A stretch of 64,000 nt of DNA, from positions 62,001-126,000 of the forward strand of contig CANLVN010000001.1 of assembly GCA_947494705.1 (NCBI GenBank), given 5' to 3'. The position numbers and the translations under genes are program-made. This document shows positions 29,375-44,099 of this stretch, in pieces. The notes below the pieces were generated by a model. That model ran no database searches, had not been told where the DNA came from, and was given only the letters and a program-made list of their open reading frames with translations. Origin of the DNA: an uncultured Erythrobacter sp. GTDB taxonomy: Bacteria; Pseudomonadota; Alphaproteobacteria; Sphingomonadales; Sphingomonadaceae. Every line of letters starts with the position of its first letter. The first letter of the stretch is position 1.

Positions 29375-29989
29375 ATGGCAGACGCAAAGACAACCAAAAC
29401 CCCTGCGAAAAGCTCGACCAAGGGTTCGACCGCGAAGTCGACCGGCACGCGCAAGGCGAGTCCGAAGAAGACCGCAGCCGCTGCAAAGTCGGCTGAGCAA
29501 CCCAAGTCAAGCGGCACGGCTGAAGCCAAGACGCGTTTCAACGCCGCGCTCGAAGAAGCGAAAGCCGGGGCCGCTGCGCTGCGCGCTGAGGCCGGCAACC
29601 GCGCAGGCGACTATCGCGAACAGGCAAAGGGCCGCGGAGACGAAATGATGAACGAAGCCAAGGCGTATCGCGAGAAGGCTCGCACTCGTGCTGGCGAACT
29701 CGCTACCGACGCAAAGTCAGGCGCAAGCGACGCGATCTCTTCGCTCGGCCGCGTGGTCGGCGATACCGCAACGCAAATCGACGATCGCTTCGGCGAGCAA
29801 TACGGCGATTATGCCCGCTCGGCGTCGCGCAGCCTCGCAGAAACTTCAGCCAAGATCGAAGCCAAGAGCGTCGAAGAGCTCGGTGACGATGCGCGCGAAA
29901 TGGTGCGCAAGAGCCCCGGCATGGCAGTTGGTATTGCAGCAGTCGCCGGCTTCATGCTGGCTCGCCTGTTCCGTGGATCGCGCGACTGA
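29375..29989 (+). CDS. DUF883 (ElaB/YqjD)-like membrane-anchored protein with Lys/Ala-rich tail
   Basis: A 204-residue protein. The first ~50 residues are lysine, alanine, serine and threonine rich (KTTKTPAKSSTKGSTAKSTG...), like a histone H1 tail. The middle is a long charged helix (EAKTRFNAALEEAKAGAAAL), and the C-terminus has the single glycine/alanine membrane segment GMAVGIAAVAGFMLARLF with basic end, typical of DUF883 proteins. In E. coli, ElaB and YqjD anchor ribosomes to the membrane in stationary phase. The start is at 29375, with AGGAGGG upstream at longer-than-usual spacing (14 bases). First gene of a four-gene cluster. Confidence 0.72.
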   Translation: MADAKTTKTPAKSSTKGSTAKSTGTRKASPKKTAAAAKSAEQPKSSGTAEAKTRFNAALEEAKAGAAALRAEAGNRAGDYREQAKGRGDEMMNEAKAYREKARTRAGELATDAKSGASDAISSLGRVVGDTATQIDDRFGEQYGDYARSASRSLAETSAKIEAKSVEELGDDAREMVRKSPGMAVGIAAVAGFMLARLFRGSRD

Positions 29990-30073
29990 TTTTTAAGCGC
30001 GACCAAGCCAACCGCCCCTCGGGCTCGCCTTGCGGTCGCCGCTTGCAGCGGTCCCGCGTGCAAGGAGTCTTGA

Positions 30074-30562
30074 ATGCTTGACCGAGATCGACAGGCCGGA
30101 GAAACGCCCTCAGGCGAGGGCGAGCCCGGCGTGTCGGAAGCTCCCGCCGTTCATCGCCCCGGGCCCCGCCCGGATACCGAGATGCGAGCGGATCTTGCCG
30201 ACGATGCAGGCGAACCGGACGAATCTATTGTCGAGGAAATCGGCAACCTGATCGACGACGCTGGCAACTATGCCCAAGCCGAGATCGCTTTCCAGAAGAG
30301 CCGCGCAAAGTTTGCCGGCCGCACGGTCGGCGTTGCGCTGCTGCAGGTGGTTCTTGCGATCATACTGCTGCACATCGCGTTTCTCGCGCTGGCGGTCGGC
30401 CTTGTGATCGCGCTCACCCCGGTTGTCACCGTGTGGGGAGCGATTGCCATCGTCTTTGGCGGGCTGCTTGTGATCGTGGCCATTCTTCTATTGATGGCGA
30501 AACGGCGCGGTCAGCAACTTGGCGCGCTGTTCTCCTCGGAACAGGACCCGGAGGATATATGA
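30074..30562 (+). CDS. YqjE-like (phage holin superfamily, DUF1469) membrane protein
   Basis: A 162-residue protein with an acidic N-terminal region, an amphipathic segment (NYAQAEIAFQKSRAKFAGRT) and two strong hydrophobic helices (VALLQVVLAIILLHIAFLAL and VWGAIAIVFGGLLVIVAILL). This layout is that of YqjE/DUF1469 'phage holin family' proteins, which are normally chromosomal and not phage lysis genes. AAGGAG lies upstream of the ATG. Overlaps the next gene by four bases. Confidence 0.75.
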   Translation: MLDRDRQAGETPSGEGEPGVSEAPAVHRPGPRPDTEMRADLADDAGEPDESIVEEIGNLIDDAGNYAQAEIAFQKSRAKFAGRTVGVALLQVVLAIILLHIAFLALAVGLVIALTPVVTVWGAIAIVFGGLLVIVAILLLMAKRRGQQLGALFSSEQDPEDI

Positions 30563-30936
30563 GCCAGGCTGAACAACGCCTCCGCGAAGACCGGGCCATG
30601 CGCGACGCCGCGCGTGCAGTGCTAATCGCCGATTTCGAACACACCAAGGCGACCTTCTCGGTCAAGGGGATGGCTAGCCGGGTCGGCGGTCGCATCTCTG
30701 ACGGTGCCAAGGACGTGGTTGAGGTCGCCAAGGCACAAGCCGACGACAAACCCGGCGTCATCGCCGTCTTGGTTGGCGCAATTGTCCTGTGGCTGGGCCG
30801 CGAACCGCTGCTCGAAGCACTCGGGCTGGTCGACCCCGACGAAACCGAAGATGGCGAGGCTTATGCCGCCCCAGAGGGTGACGAGGCCCCCGCCACCTCC
30901 CCTCAAACTCCCCCCGAATCCCGGAGACATTCATGA
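30559..30936 (+). CDS. hypothetical membrane-associated protein of the yqj-like cluster
   Basis: 125 residues: a charged helical N-terminus (SQAEQRLREDRAMRDAARAV), the repeated-looking ASRVGGRISDGAKDVVEVAK, one hydrophobic segment (GVIAVLVGAIVLWLG, about residues 67-81) and an acidic Pro/Glu tail. The position (third in the cluster, ATGA overlaps at both ends) matches yqjK or DUF3618-type partners, but I cannot identify a family. GGAGGATAT is its ribosome site. Confidence 0.65.
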   Translation: MSQAEQRLREDRAMRDAARAVLIADFEHTKATFSVKGMASRVGGRISDGAKDVVEVAKAQADDKPGVIAVLVGAIVLWLGREPLLEALGLVDPDETEDGEAYAAPEGDEAPATSPQTPPESRRHS

Positions 30937-31574
30937 ACACTCAAACTGCCCAACCCGATACTTCCGCGTCCGACATTCCCAATGTCGAGAACGCCGCAGC
31001 AGAAACCGCACCCGCGAACGATCGCGATGCCCTGCGCATGAAGATCGAAGCTGCCGAGCGCCGCATTGAAGAGCGCTCCTTCGTCGATCAGGCGCGCGAG
31101 GCTGCCGAAACCGGCACCGAATATGTGAAGGCCAATCCGTTGAAGGCGATTGGCGGTGCGATTGCGGTGGGTCTCGTCATCGGCCTTTTGACACCACCGG
31201 GCCGCCGCGCGGCGCGCACTGCGGTGATCGCAGTCGGTGGAGCCGCGGGCCAGGCCGGCAGCGCAGCTTCTGACGCCGTCGAAGATGCCGCCTACACTGC
31301 CAAGAAGAAGACCTCTCGGTTCGGCTCCATGATTTCCAACGCCCTGGTCGCCTATGGCGTTCGTCTGATCGACGAAGCGATGGACACCGCCCAGAAGGGC
31401 CAGGACAAGCTCGAAGACTTCGGTGACAGCGCCAGCGACACTGCGCGCAACCTTCGCCGTGAAGCGAGTTACATGGCCGCAAATGCCGCCGACAAGGGCC
31501 GTACCGCCTCGCGCCGCAGCCGTCGCCGCGCCGAACGCGCAGTGCGCGACCTGACCCGTCGCGTTGGCAAATGA
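30933..31574 (+). CDS. second DUF883-like membrane protein with Arg-rich C-terminus
   Basis: 213 residues. A helical N-terminus (RDALRMKIEAAERRIEERSF), then a glycine-zipper membrane segment NPLKAIGGAIAVGLVIGLLTPP in the DUF883 manner but placed centrally (about 69-90), a second, longer helical half and a strongly basic end (RTASRRSRRRAERAVRDLTR). The membrane segment is followed by basic residues (GRRAARTA). A protein of this type could bridge the membrane and a nucleic acid or ribosome; this is inference from charge alone. Last of the cluster, followed by a hairpin. Confidence 0.65.
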   Translation: MNTQTAQPDTSASDIPNVENAAAETAPANDRDALRMKIEAAERRIEERSFVDQAREAAETGTEYVKANPLKAIGGAIAVGLVIGLLTPPGRRAARTAVIAVGGAAGQAGSAASDAVEDAAYTAKKKTSRFGSMISNALVAYGVRLIDEAMDTAQKGQDKLEDFGDSASDTARNLRREASYMAANAADKGRTASRRSRRRAERAVRDLTRRVGK

Positions 31575-31586
31575 TGGACGCTTGTG

Positions 31587-31625
31587 TCTCGCGCGGGACC
31601 CGCTAAAGGCTCGCGCGAGATTACT
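31587..31625 (+). terminator. terminator-like hairpin after the yqj-like cluster
   Basis: TCTCGCGCG (31587-31595) pairs perfectly with CGCGCGAGA (31612-31620) over a 16-base loop, followed by TTACTTC. The U-tract is weak. Confidence 0.55.
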
Positions 31626-31665
31626 TCAGCCATAAGGCCAAGGCCAATTCACGGGATCGACACCA

Positions 31666-31896
31666 ATGGAAGAAACCACTCCGAAGCAAAAGCTTCACCT
31701 CGTCATGGGCGGTCGCGTCACCGATCCGCGCGGCCATGACTTTGCCGATCCGGAAAGCCTGCACGTCGTTGGCGTGTTCAGCTCATATGAAGCGGCGGTC
31801 GATGCATGGCGTGCTCAGGCACAACGCACCGTCGACGATGCCGAGATGAAATACGTCATTGTGCATATTCATCAGCTTCTGACCCCCGACGCGTAG
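31666..31896 (+). CDS. DUF4170 protein
   Basis: A 76-residue cytoplasmic protein with the DUF4170 pattern: a beta strand KLHLVMGGRVTDPRG, then HVVGVFSSYEAAVDAWRAQAQRTVDDAEMKYVIVHIHQL, where the A-x-x-x-W...VD-x-A-x-x-Y/R run is characteristic of these alphaproteobacterial proteins. Function unknown. It is 23 bases ahead of a GNAT acetyltransferase in the same direction, with greA convergent beyond. Confidence 0.85.
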   Translation: MEETTPKQKLHLVMGGRVTDPRGHDFADPESLHVVGVFSSYEAAVDAWRAQAQRTVDDAEMKYVIVHIHQLLTPDA

Positions 31897-31918
31897 TCGC
31901 GAAGCCGCGTCGGTTGCC

Positions 31919-32419
31919 ATGGCTTATGTCATTCGCGCCTTTCGCGAAGACGATGCTGATGCGCTAGGCACGCTGACGACGGCCGCAATTCGCAAGGTAG
32001 GATCGCGCCACTATACCACGCAACAGGTCGAGGCCTGGGCATCACGGCATGAGAACGCGCTCCGGCTCAGGGACCGGGCAGCAGCAGGCGTGACGATCAT
32101 TGTCGCCGCCGATGCCGAGGACATCCCGGTAGCCTACGCGCTGATCGAACCGCCATTGAACGCGGCAATGCATCTCGACATGCTTTATTGCCACCCCGAC
32201 CACACTAAGAAGGGGCTGGCGGACGAGCTGCTCGCTCAGGCAGAAGCCGAAGCGCGCGCGCAGGGAGCCTTGCGGCTTTTCACCGAAGCAAGCGAACTGG
32301 CCCGCCCCGCTTTCGAGCGGGCTGGATACGAAGTCGAGCACAGGCGCGATTTCGAGATCGAAGGACCGGACGGCTCCGTGCCGATCCACAATTATGCGAT
32401 GCAAAAGTCCCTCGATTGA
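31919..32419 (+). CDS. GNAT-family N-acetyltransferase
   Basis: 166 residues with the GNAT fold: N-terminal strand and helix YVIRAFREDDADALGTLTTAAIRKVG, the acetyl-CoA-binding motif A region LDMLYCHPDHTKKGLADELL (the usual Q/R-x-x-G-x-G/A is HTKKGLA) and a C-terminal strand FTEASELARPAFERAGYEVE. The substrate cannot be predicted. In relatives of this subgroup the motif tail LFTEASELARPAFERAGY is conserved. Confidence 0.85.
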   Translation: MAYVIRAFREDDADALGTLTTAAIRKVGSRHYTTQQVEAWASRHENALRLRDRAAAGVTIIVAADAEDIPVAYALIEPPLNAAMHLDMLYCHPDHTKKGLADELLAQAEAEARAQGALRLFTEASELARPAFERAGYEVEHRRDFEIEGPDGSVPIHNYAMQKSLD

Positions 32420-32437
32420 GGGGACGTCACTTCAAGC

Positions 32438-32914
32438 TCAGATGAATTCGATCTTGTCGACGAGGTAGAACTTGTCGCCTGATGGAACAGTTACCTCGAT
32501 TTCGTCTTCGAGCTGCTTGCCAATCATGGCGCGCGCCAGCGGCGAGGAATAGCTGATCCGACCCTTGCTCGCATCCGCCTCGGTCTCACCGACGATCTGA
32601 TATTTGACCGGCTTGTCGTCCTCATCAAGCAAGGTGACGGTCGCGCCGAAGATGATCTTGTCGCCGGAAAGCGTTTTGGGATCGATGATCTGAGCGCGGC
32701 TGATCTTGCCCTCGAGGTCACCGATCTGAGCTTCGACCTGGCCCTGACGCTCCTTGGCGGCGTGATATTCGGCGTTTTCCGAAAGGTCGCCATGCGCACG
32801 AGCTTCCTCGATCGCATCGACTATGCGCGGACGTTCCTCGCGCAGCGCCTTGAGGTCGGCGGTCAGACGCTCGTAACCCTCGGCGAGCATCGGGACCTTT
32901 TCCATCGTAGCCAT
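32438..32914 (-). CDS. greA: transcription elongation factor GreA
   Basis: Rescues backtracked RNA polymerase by stimulating transcript cleavage. 158 residues: N-terminal coiled coil with the acidic tip ([20 protein letters not shown], Asp and Glu catalytic pair), and the C-terminal FKBP-like domain ([19 protein letters not shown]). Family length is exact. The protein may start at ATG 32914 or 32905. Its 3' end faces the GNAT gene 18 bases away. Confidence 0.97.
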   Translation of the reverse strand: MATMEKVPMLAEGYERLTADLKALREERPRIVDAIEEARAHGDLSENAEYHAAKERQGQVEAQIGDLEGKISRAQIIDPKTLSGDKIIFGATVTLLDEDDKPVKYQIVGETEADASKGRISYSSPLARAMIGKQLEDEIEVTVPSGDKFYLVDKIEFI

Positions 32915-33062
32915 TCTCGTTATCTTTCTTTGTCCTGCGCCCGCCCCGAACAGTTCAACCTTTCGATATCACTTGCGAAGTCTGTCCTGTTGCCGCCGCC
33001 CCGGTATCGTAGGGGTTGAGCAGCCTCGTCCATCATCGCAATGTCGGGGAGGTCGTCTTGAT

Positions 33063-36388
<3,326 letters not shown>

Positions 36389-36389
<1 letters not shown>

Positions 36390-36931
36390 TAACGGGTCTC
36401 GTTCTCGGGGTTTTCCGACAGTTCCGGGCTGTCTTCGCCCGGCAGCTGTGCGTTGTCTGTTCGATCAAGTCTGACGCCTGTCAGGCGCATATTGGGGCGT
36501 TGCCGAGCGCAACCGGCCGCAACTGCATCGCCTATTGCCACCGGCTCGCCACGCACTCGGTAAAGCGCGGGATCATTCGCGAGGAAGAACGCGCCTTTTT
36601 CATCGACCGGCTGCGACATGAAGGCGTCTAGCGCGGTCGATGCTTCGTTGGTGCTGGTGCTCAGTTCCCGGCCTGCGGTCTCCGCGCTGCCTTCGACCGA
36701 CAATTCCTGAATGGCCTCGAGCCCCAACTTCGTCACATCATAGGTGAAGGTTGGGACCCAGACTGCATTGCTGTCCGCCGGTTCGCTGCCGAATTCCTGT
36801 TCGACTAGCGCATCGACACGAGCGATGCAGGCCTCTTGCGTTTCGATGCCAAGACGCGGGTCTTCGGGAAAAAGCATGTCGCATCCCGAAAGCGCGACAA
36901 GCGACGCTATGGCTGGCACGATCCGCATCAT
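36389..36931 (-). CDS. hypothetical lipoprotein between carA and carB
   Basis: 180 residues with a lipoprotein signal peptide ([17 protein letters not shown], lipobox LSGC at residues 14-17). The rest is acidic, with no family I recognise; it contains two further cysteines (one in EACIARV, one in AAGCARQRP) that could form a disulfide. Its stop shares one base with the carB start (TAATG), and its start overlaps the upstream protein by four bases. Nothing suggests a role in carbamoyl-phosphate synthesis. Confidence 0.75.
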
Positions 36932-37539
36932 CCTGCTTCCCCTGCACCGGGCTCAAAATTGAAGCTGATCTTGGTGTAGCGGTAGACGTAAGGCAGCACA
37001 TCGGGCCGCGAAATGCCCTTGCCATGGATGAAGGTGCAATTGCGGCGAATGTCGATCATTCGCTCCCCATCGCGCACCAGTAGGTAGGTGAGGACGAACA
37101 TCTGGCTCGGCCGATCATCATCGGCGATGCGGCGGCCCAGGATATCAAGCTGGCGTAAGGTGTCGGAATAATCGCGCAGGCGATCCTGATCGAGGAAGCC
37201 CTGACTTTCGCGCGTGTCAGCGACCGCTTCATGGCGAGCGTCGGGATCGAAATCCTCTTCGGAAAAAATCCCATCTACGGCCACGACCTTGCAATCCATG
37301 CGACCTGCAACCGGGCGGCGCGTGTCTTCCTCAAAGAGGACAGGGCGCCAGAATGCCAGCACCGGAAGCCCGCTCTCGCCAGCTTCGAGGGTGACCGAGC
37401 CGTCGCCCTGAAACGCGACGCCCTCGGCAATCTCCGCGCCCGGCCATTCGGATACCGGAGGAGGGATCATCGCTGGATTCTGAGCGCTGCTACATACGCT
37501 CGACATGCAGACAAGAAGAGCGGCGAGGCGGTGGATCAC
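36928..37539 (-). CDS. hypothetical exported protein between carA and carB
   Basis: 203 residues with a Sec signal (MIHRLAALLVCMSSVCSSAQ). The mature part has two cysteines (MDCKVVAVDG and RRNCTFIHGKG), which could pair, and a C-terminal strand-rich region (FVLTYLLVRDGERMI, YVYRYTKISFNFE). No family recognised. Start overlaps carA's stop, and stop overlaps the lipoprotein's start, both by four bases. It could be an envelope partner of the lipoprotein. Confidence 0.75.
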   Translation of the reverse strand: MIHRLAALLVCMSSVCSSAQNPAMIPPPVSEWPGAEIAEGVAFQGDGSVTLEAGESGLPVLAFWRPVLFEEDTRRPVAGRMDCKVVAVDGIFSEEDFDPDARHEAVADTRESQGFLDQDRLRDYSDTLRQLDILGRRIADDDRPSQMFVLTYLLVRDGERMIDIRRNCTFIHGKGISRPDVLPYVYRYTKISFNFEPGAGEAG

Positions 37540-38714
37540 CCAATACCCCCGACGAACTTCTCGAACAGATAAAAGCTATCCTGTGGGCCCGGGCTTGCTT
37601 CGGGGTGATATTGCACCCCGAACGCTTTCTTACCCTTGACCGCGATACCGCAATTCGAGCCGTCGAACAGGCTTACATGGGTCTGCTCAACCGTATCCGG
37701 CAAAGTCGCCGCGTCTACCGCAAAGCCGTGGTTCATGCTGGTGATCTCGACCAGACCGGTGCTCTCGCCCCAGCCCTCACCCACTCGCTGGACCGGGTGG
37801 TTTGCGCCGCGGTGCCCCTGGTGCATCTTGCTAGTCTTGGCGCCGAGTGCGAGGCCAAGCATCTGGTGGCCGAGACAGATTCCGAACAGCGGAACGTCGG
37901 CATCGAGCAGCGCCTTGATCACCGGCACCGCATATTCCCCGGTTGCCGCCGGATCGCCGGGCCCGTTCGAGAGAAATACGCCTTCGGGCTTGAGCGCCAT
38001 GATGTCCTCGAACGATGTCTTGCCGGGGACGACCGTTACCTTGGCCCCTGCACGCACGAGGCTGCGGAAGATATTGTCCTTGGCACCATAATCGATGGCG
38101 ACCACGTGCGGACGCTCGGCCTTGCTCTCGCCATAGCCGAAGCCAAGCTGCCAGTGGCCACCGCTCCAGCTTTCGGACGCGGTGCGCGAGACATTCGGTA
38201 CGAGGTCGAGCCCTTCGAGGCCCGTCCAGCGCTGCGCCTTTTCCAGCAGCGCATCGAGGTCGAATTTGCCGTCGGGAGAATGCGCAATCACCGCATTGGG
38301 TGCTCCGTTCATTCGGATGCGCCGGGTCAGCGCGCGCGTATCGACCCCGGACAGGCCGATCTTTCCATGCGCCGCGCACCACGCCACGAACTCATCACGC
38401 GCTCGGAAATTGGAATGCGGGGTAACTTCTTCGCGCACAATGCAGCCCAGGGCGCCCAGTCCGCGGCTTTCCACGTCCTCTTCGTTCGCGCCGACATTGC
38501 CGATATGCGGGAAGGTGAAAGTGACGATCTGGCTGTCGTAAGAGGGATCGGTCATCACCTCCTGATAACCGGTCATCGCGGTGTTGAAGCAGACCTCGCC
38601 CACTGCATCTCCGACCGCGCCGAACCCGCTCCCCCAGATTACCGTTCCATCGGCCAGGACAAGACAACCGGTCGCGTCCTTGGGTTGCGCAGGGGTAGTC
38701 GCGGAAGGGGCCAT
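37536..38714 (-). CDS. carA: carbamoyl-phosphate synthase small subunit
   Basis: Class I glutamine amidotransferase that supplies ammonia to CarB. 392 residues: N-terminal CPSase domain (CFNTAMTGYQEVMTDPSYDSQ, PHIGNVGANEED) and the amidotransferase domain with nucleophile Cys in FGICLGHQM and the His/Glu pair in FGVQYHPEASPGP. The first ~13 residues are a short extension. It heads the carA-X-Y-carB unit; a 148-base region separates it from the divergent yqeY gene. Confidence 0.97.
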   Translation of the reverse strand: MAPSATTPAQPKDATGCLVLADGTVIWGSGFGAVGDAVGEVCFNTAMTGYQEVMTDPSYDSQIVTFTFPHIGNVGANEEDVESRGLGALGCIVREEVTPHSNFRARDEFVAWCAAHGKIGLSGVDTRALTRRIRMNGAPNAVIAHSPDGKFDLDALLEKAQRWTGLEGLDLVPNVSRTASESWSGGHWQLGFGYGESKAERPHVVAIDYGAKDNIFRSLVRAGAKVTVVPGKTSFEDIMALKPEGVFLSNGPGDPAATGEYAVPVIKALLDADVPLFGICLGHQMLGLALGAKTSKMHQGHRGANHPVQRVGEGWGESTGLVEITSMNHGFAVDAATLPDTVEQTHVSLFDGSNCGIAVKGKKAFGVQYHPEASPGPQDSFYLFEKFVGGIG

Positions 38715-38862
38715 GGGGCGCTCCGTTCGAAGAGGTTTTCCAGCAATGTCGCTAAGTCTCAGGCGCTAGGCTTGCGCGACCCCCGCGTCAACCTATCTCG
38801 CGAGCTTCAACTGGGCTAAAGCCCCGGCAAACGTCAAACCATCCACAGAAAGAACCAAGAAG

Positions 38863-39312
38863 ATGATCCGCGACGACATCAAGGCCGCCACCATCACCTC
38901 CATGAAAGCCGGCGAAAAGGACCGCACCGCAACGCTTCGTCAGATCAGCGCGAAGATCAAGGACCGCGATATCGAACTGCGCACGAGCTCGAAAGATGTG
39001 CCGGACGATGAGTTGGTCACCGGCGTGCTGCAAAAAATGGCGAAGCAACGCCGCGAATCGATAACCATGTATGTTGACGGTGGTCGTGAAGAACTTGCCG
39101 ACCAGGAGCGGAGCGAACTGGCGATTATCGAGGAATTCCTCCCGCAAATGATGAGCGAAGAGGAAACCAAGGCCGCCATTGCTGACGTCAAGGCAAGCAT
39201 TGGTGCCAAATCCATTAAGGATATGGGCCGCGTGATGGCGGAACTAAAGGCGCGCCACGGCACTGAAATGGATATGAGCCAGGCAAGCGCACTGGTGAAA
39301 AACAGCTTTTAG
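38863..39312 (+). CDS. GatB/YqeY domain protein
   Basis: 149 residues of the YqeY family: MIRDDIKAATITSMKAGEKD, helix-rich, with EEFLPQMMSEEETKAAI and KDMGRVMAELKARHG, the C-terminal motif. YqeY relates to the tail domain of GatB amidotransferase and probably binds tRNA, but its role is not known. The order yqeY-dnaG-rpoD is common in alphaproteobacteria; here a lipoprotein gene is inserted 10 bases after it. Confidence 0.93.
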   Translation: MIRDDIKAATITSMKAGEKDRTATLRQISAKIKDRDIELRTSSKDVPDDELVTGVLQKMAKQRRESITMYVDGGREELADQERSELAIIEEFLPQMMSEEETKAAIADVKASIGAKSIKDMGRVMAELKARHGTEMDMSQASALVKNSF

Positions 39313-39322
39313 GAGCCCATCC

Positions 39323-40087
39323 ATGCGTCACACGATCCGCAATACGATACTCTTCACCTCCGCCCTCGCCATTGCCGCTTGCGGCGGGCCAGACGAAGAC
39401 GCCGCCGAACTCGACGTCGCAACGACCGATGGCGAGGCCGCAGCGCTGGCCGATGCGGTAGAACCGGGCGATTTTGCGGATCTGGAACTGGGTGCGAAGA
39501 TCGTCGGTCCGCAGGGCCCAGAGGTCAAGACGAGCCTTTCCAACGAAGGTGGGGTCCTCGCCGACATCACCTCTTACGTCGCCTGCCCTGCCGGGATGGA
39601 GGAATGCGACCCTGCAACCGCACCAGAAGGCACGATCTACACCTATGTCCATGTCGTCTATCCCGGCGAAGACATGGACCCGACCACAGGCGCGGGTGAC
39701 GGTCCGGACGATGTCGATGTCGAGATGGCTACGGCCTTCAAGATGGTCGCTCCGGCGCTCGGCTTCACCGGCATGGCTGGCTTTTCCAAGGCCGAGGCGA
39801 TTTCCGCCGGCGGGGAGAAGATGCAAGTGGTGGTAACTTGCGATGCCACCGGCGCGCTTATCTGGACGGTGAATGCAGGTGACGGCGGCGACCAGTGGGA
39901 AGACGCCGAACCGATGACGTTCTACTGGCAGAGCACCCTGCCCCCTGCTGGCCCTGCCCCGCATTACGAAATCCACGCAAACGAGGTGAGCGCGGTCGGC
40001 GACGGACCATATCCCGGCCCCGATGCCCAGGCGAGCAACGCCTGCTCGAGCATCAATTCACAGACTGCTCCACAAAGCGCGTCCTGA
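39323..40087 (+). CDS. hypothetical lipoprotein
   Basis: 254 residues with lipoprotein signal (MRHTIRNTILFTSALAIAAC, then GGP) and a very acidic mature N-terminus (DEDAAELDVATTDGEAAAL). The remainder is a beta-rich-looking domain with two cysteine pairs (VACPAGMEECDP and VVTCDATGAL), ending in a Ser/Gln tail. No family recognised. It lies between yqeY and dnaG, ending about 40 bases before dnaG. Confidence 0.7.
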   Translation: MRHTIRNTILFTSALAIAACGGPDEDAAELDVATTDGEAAALADAVEPGDFADLELGAKIVGPQGPEVKTSLSNEGGVLADITSYVACPAGMEECDPATAPEGTIYTYVHVVYPGEDMDPTTGAGDGPDDVDVEMATAFKMVAPALGFTGMAGFSKAEAISAGGEKMQVVVTCDATGALIWTVNAGDGGDQWEDAEPMTFYWQSTLPPAGPAPHYEIHANEVSAVGDGPYPGPDAQASNACSSINSQTAPQSAS

Positions 40088-40128
40088 TGCGCCTTGCATG
40101 ATGGCCGATGGGGGCGCACTTTGCTCCC

Positions 40129-41970
40129 ATGGCCATCACCCCACAATGGAAGGACGAGCTGCGCGCCCGGATCACGCTGTCGAGCGTGATCATGCGCACG
40201 ACGAAGCTCGTCAAGAAGGGGCGAGAATGGTCGGCCTGCTGCCCGTTCCATGACGAGAAGACTCCCAGCTTCTACGTCAACGACCAGAAACAGTTCTACC
40301 ACTGCTTTGGGTGCGGAGCGCATGGCGATGTCATCAGCTGGATGACCGAACAGCGCGGGCTGTCGTTCATCGACGCTTGCAAGGAACTCGCGGCAGAAGC
40401 CGGGATGGAAGTCCCTGCCCCCGATCCCGTCGCGGCTAAGAAGGCCGAAAAGCGCGCCGAACTGGTCGACGTGACCAGCGAAGCGCAAGACTGGTTCGTG
40501 CAGAAGCTGCATTTGCCGGAGGGGCGCGAGGCGCTCGAATACCTGACCCGGCGCGGGCTGAAGCCCCAGACCTTGCGCGAATTCGGCTTCGGCTATGCGC
40601 CCGAAAGCAAGCAGGCGCTGCCTGGCGCCCTGCCCCGGTTCGACGAGCAGATGCTGGTCGAGACCGGAATGCGCATCCGCACCGACGACGGCACCACCTA
40701 TGACCGCTTTCGGGGTCGTGTCATGCTGCCGATCCAGGATGCGCGCGGCCGTGTGATCGCTTTCGGGGGACGCATCCTTGGCAATCGCGATGGCGTCGCG
40801 AAATATCTCAATTCACCCGACACCCCGCTCTTCGATAAGGGGCGCACACTCTACAATCTGCACCGCGCCGCTCCCGCCTCCCGCCAGTCAGGGCGCGTAG
40901 TTGTGGTCGAAGGCTACATGGACGTGGTGGCGCTGGCGCAAGCCGGGATCGAGGATGCGGTCGCTCCGCTTGGCACGGCGCTGACCGAAATGCAGCTCGA
41001 GATGCTGTGGCGCATGGTCGAGGTTCCGATTCTTTGTTTCGATGGCGATGCGGCTGGACAGAAGGCGGCGATGCGAGCCGTTACCCGCGCCCTTCCCCTT
41101 CTCGCTCCGATGCGCTCGCTGGGCATCCTGCGTCTGCCGACGGGCCTCGATCCCGACGACCTCATCAAACAGCAGGGGGCAGGTGCGATGGAGAAATTGC
41201 TGGCGGAGCCGGCGTCACTGCTTGATTTCCTCTGGACTTACGAACGCGACGCGCAGCCGCTCGGCAGTCCGGAGGCCAAAGCAGGCCTGAAAGCGCGGCT
41301 TATGGAGCATGTCGACACGATCGAGGACCGCGATATCCAGTCGCTCTATCGCCGCGAATTGCTCGACCGGTTTTCCGCTTTCGCCTACCCCCCGCGTGAG
41401 CCGCGCAAACCCATGCAGCGTGGAAGCTGGAAGGACCAGCGTCCGGTCCCGCGCACGCTTTCGCCCGATGCCCGTGCCACATTGCAACGCGCCATGGCGG
41501 GCGGCCAGCGCACCACCTTGCTGAACGCGGTTGTCGCCGGACTCGTGCGCCATCCGACCGAGATCCGCCGCCATTCGGAGTCCCTCATACGGCTGGCCCG
41601 GCTCGACCCGAATGCAACGCCAGCAATCGAATCGTTGATCGAGCTTGCAGAAACGCTTGATTCGCGAGACGCAAACGCCATATCTGAGCAACAAGGCATT
41701 CCTGCCCCACCGGAAGACCGATCATACGCCTTTCTTCGAGAAGGCACTCCACCCGGTGAAGCGCGCGAGGAACTGGCCGAGGCTGTATCGCTGCTGGCTC
41801 TCAAACCGGCGCTCGAATCCGCTATGGCGGCAACGATTGCTCGGTTCGACGAGGACCCCGAAGGGTGTTTCGCCGAGCAGGCGAGATTGCGACAACAGCT
41901 TGCGACAGTTGATGAGCGGCTCAAGGCCTTTGGACGACGCAAGGCCGCAAATTCGACTGAAGAGAATTGA
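40129..41970 (+). CDS. dnaG: DNA primase
   Basis: Makes RNA primers for replication. 613 residues: CHC2 zinc-binding domain (CCPFHDEKTPSFYV...YHCFGCGAHGD), catalytic core, Toprim domain (VVVVEGYMDVVALAQAG and CFDGDAAGQKAA), and a C-terminal helicase-binding region without strong motifs. The start at 40129 (MAITPQWKDELRARI) is the family form; an ATG at 40108 adds seven residues. dnaG and rpoD form the macromolecular-synthesis pair; rpsU is absent here. Confidence 0.95.
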   Translation: MAITPQWKDELRARITLSSVIMRTTKLVKKGREWSACCPFHDEKTPSFYVNDQKQFYHCFGCGAHGDVISWMTEQRGLSFIDACKELAAEAGMEVPAPDPVAAKKAEKRAELVDVTSEAQDWFVQKLHLPEGREALEYLTRRGLKPQTLREFGFGYAPESKQALPGALPRFDEQMLVETGMRIRTDDGTTYDRFRGRVMLPIQDARGRVIAFGGRILGNRDGVAKYLNSPDTPLFDKGRTLYNLHRAAPASRQSGRVVVVEGYMDVVALAQAGIEDAVAPLGTALTEMQLEMLWRMVEVPILCFDGDAAGQKAAMRAVTRALPLLAPMRSLGILRLPTGLDPDDLIKQQGAGAMEKLLAEPASLLDFLWTYERDAQPLGSPEAKAGLKARLMEHVDTIEDRDIQSLYRRELLDRFSAFAYPPREPRKPMQRGSWKDQRPVPRTLSPDARATLQRAMAGGQRTTLLNAVVAGLVRHPTEIRRHSESLIRLARLDPNATPAIESLIELAETLDSRDANAISEQQGIPAPPEDRSYAFLREGTPPGEAREELAEAVSLLALKPALESAMAATIARFDEDPEGCFAEQARLRQQLATVDERLKAFGRRKAANSTEEN

Positions 41971-42053
41971 ACCGGCACCGGGGATGCGCCGGAGTGGAAG
42001 AAACAATGGCAGCCGCCTCGATATGCTGCCTGGGAATGGACTGAAAAACCTAC

Positions 42054-44081
<2,028 letters not shown>

Positions 44082-44099
44082 CTTACCTGCACAGGAATT

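Noticed and set aside
30074..30562. Phage holin, hence a prophage remnant
   Set aside because: The DUF1469/YqjE 'holin' superfamily is normally chromosomal; no other phage gene is present and the neighbours resemble the yqjD-yqjE cluster.
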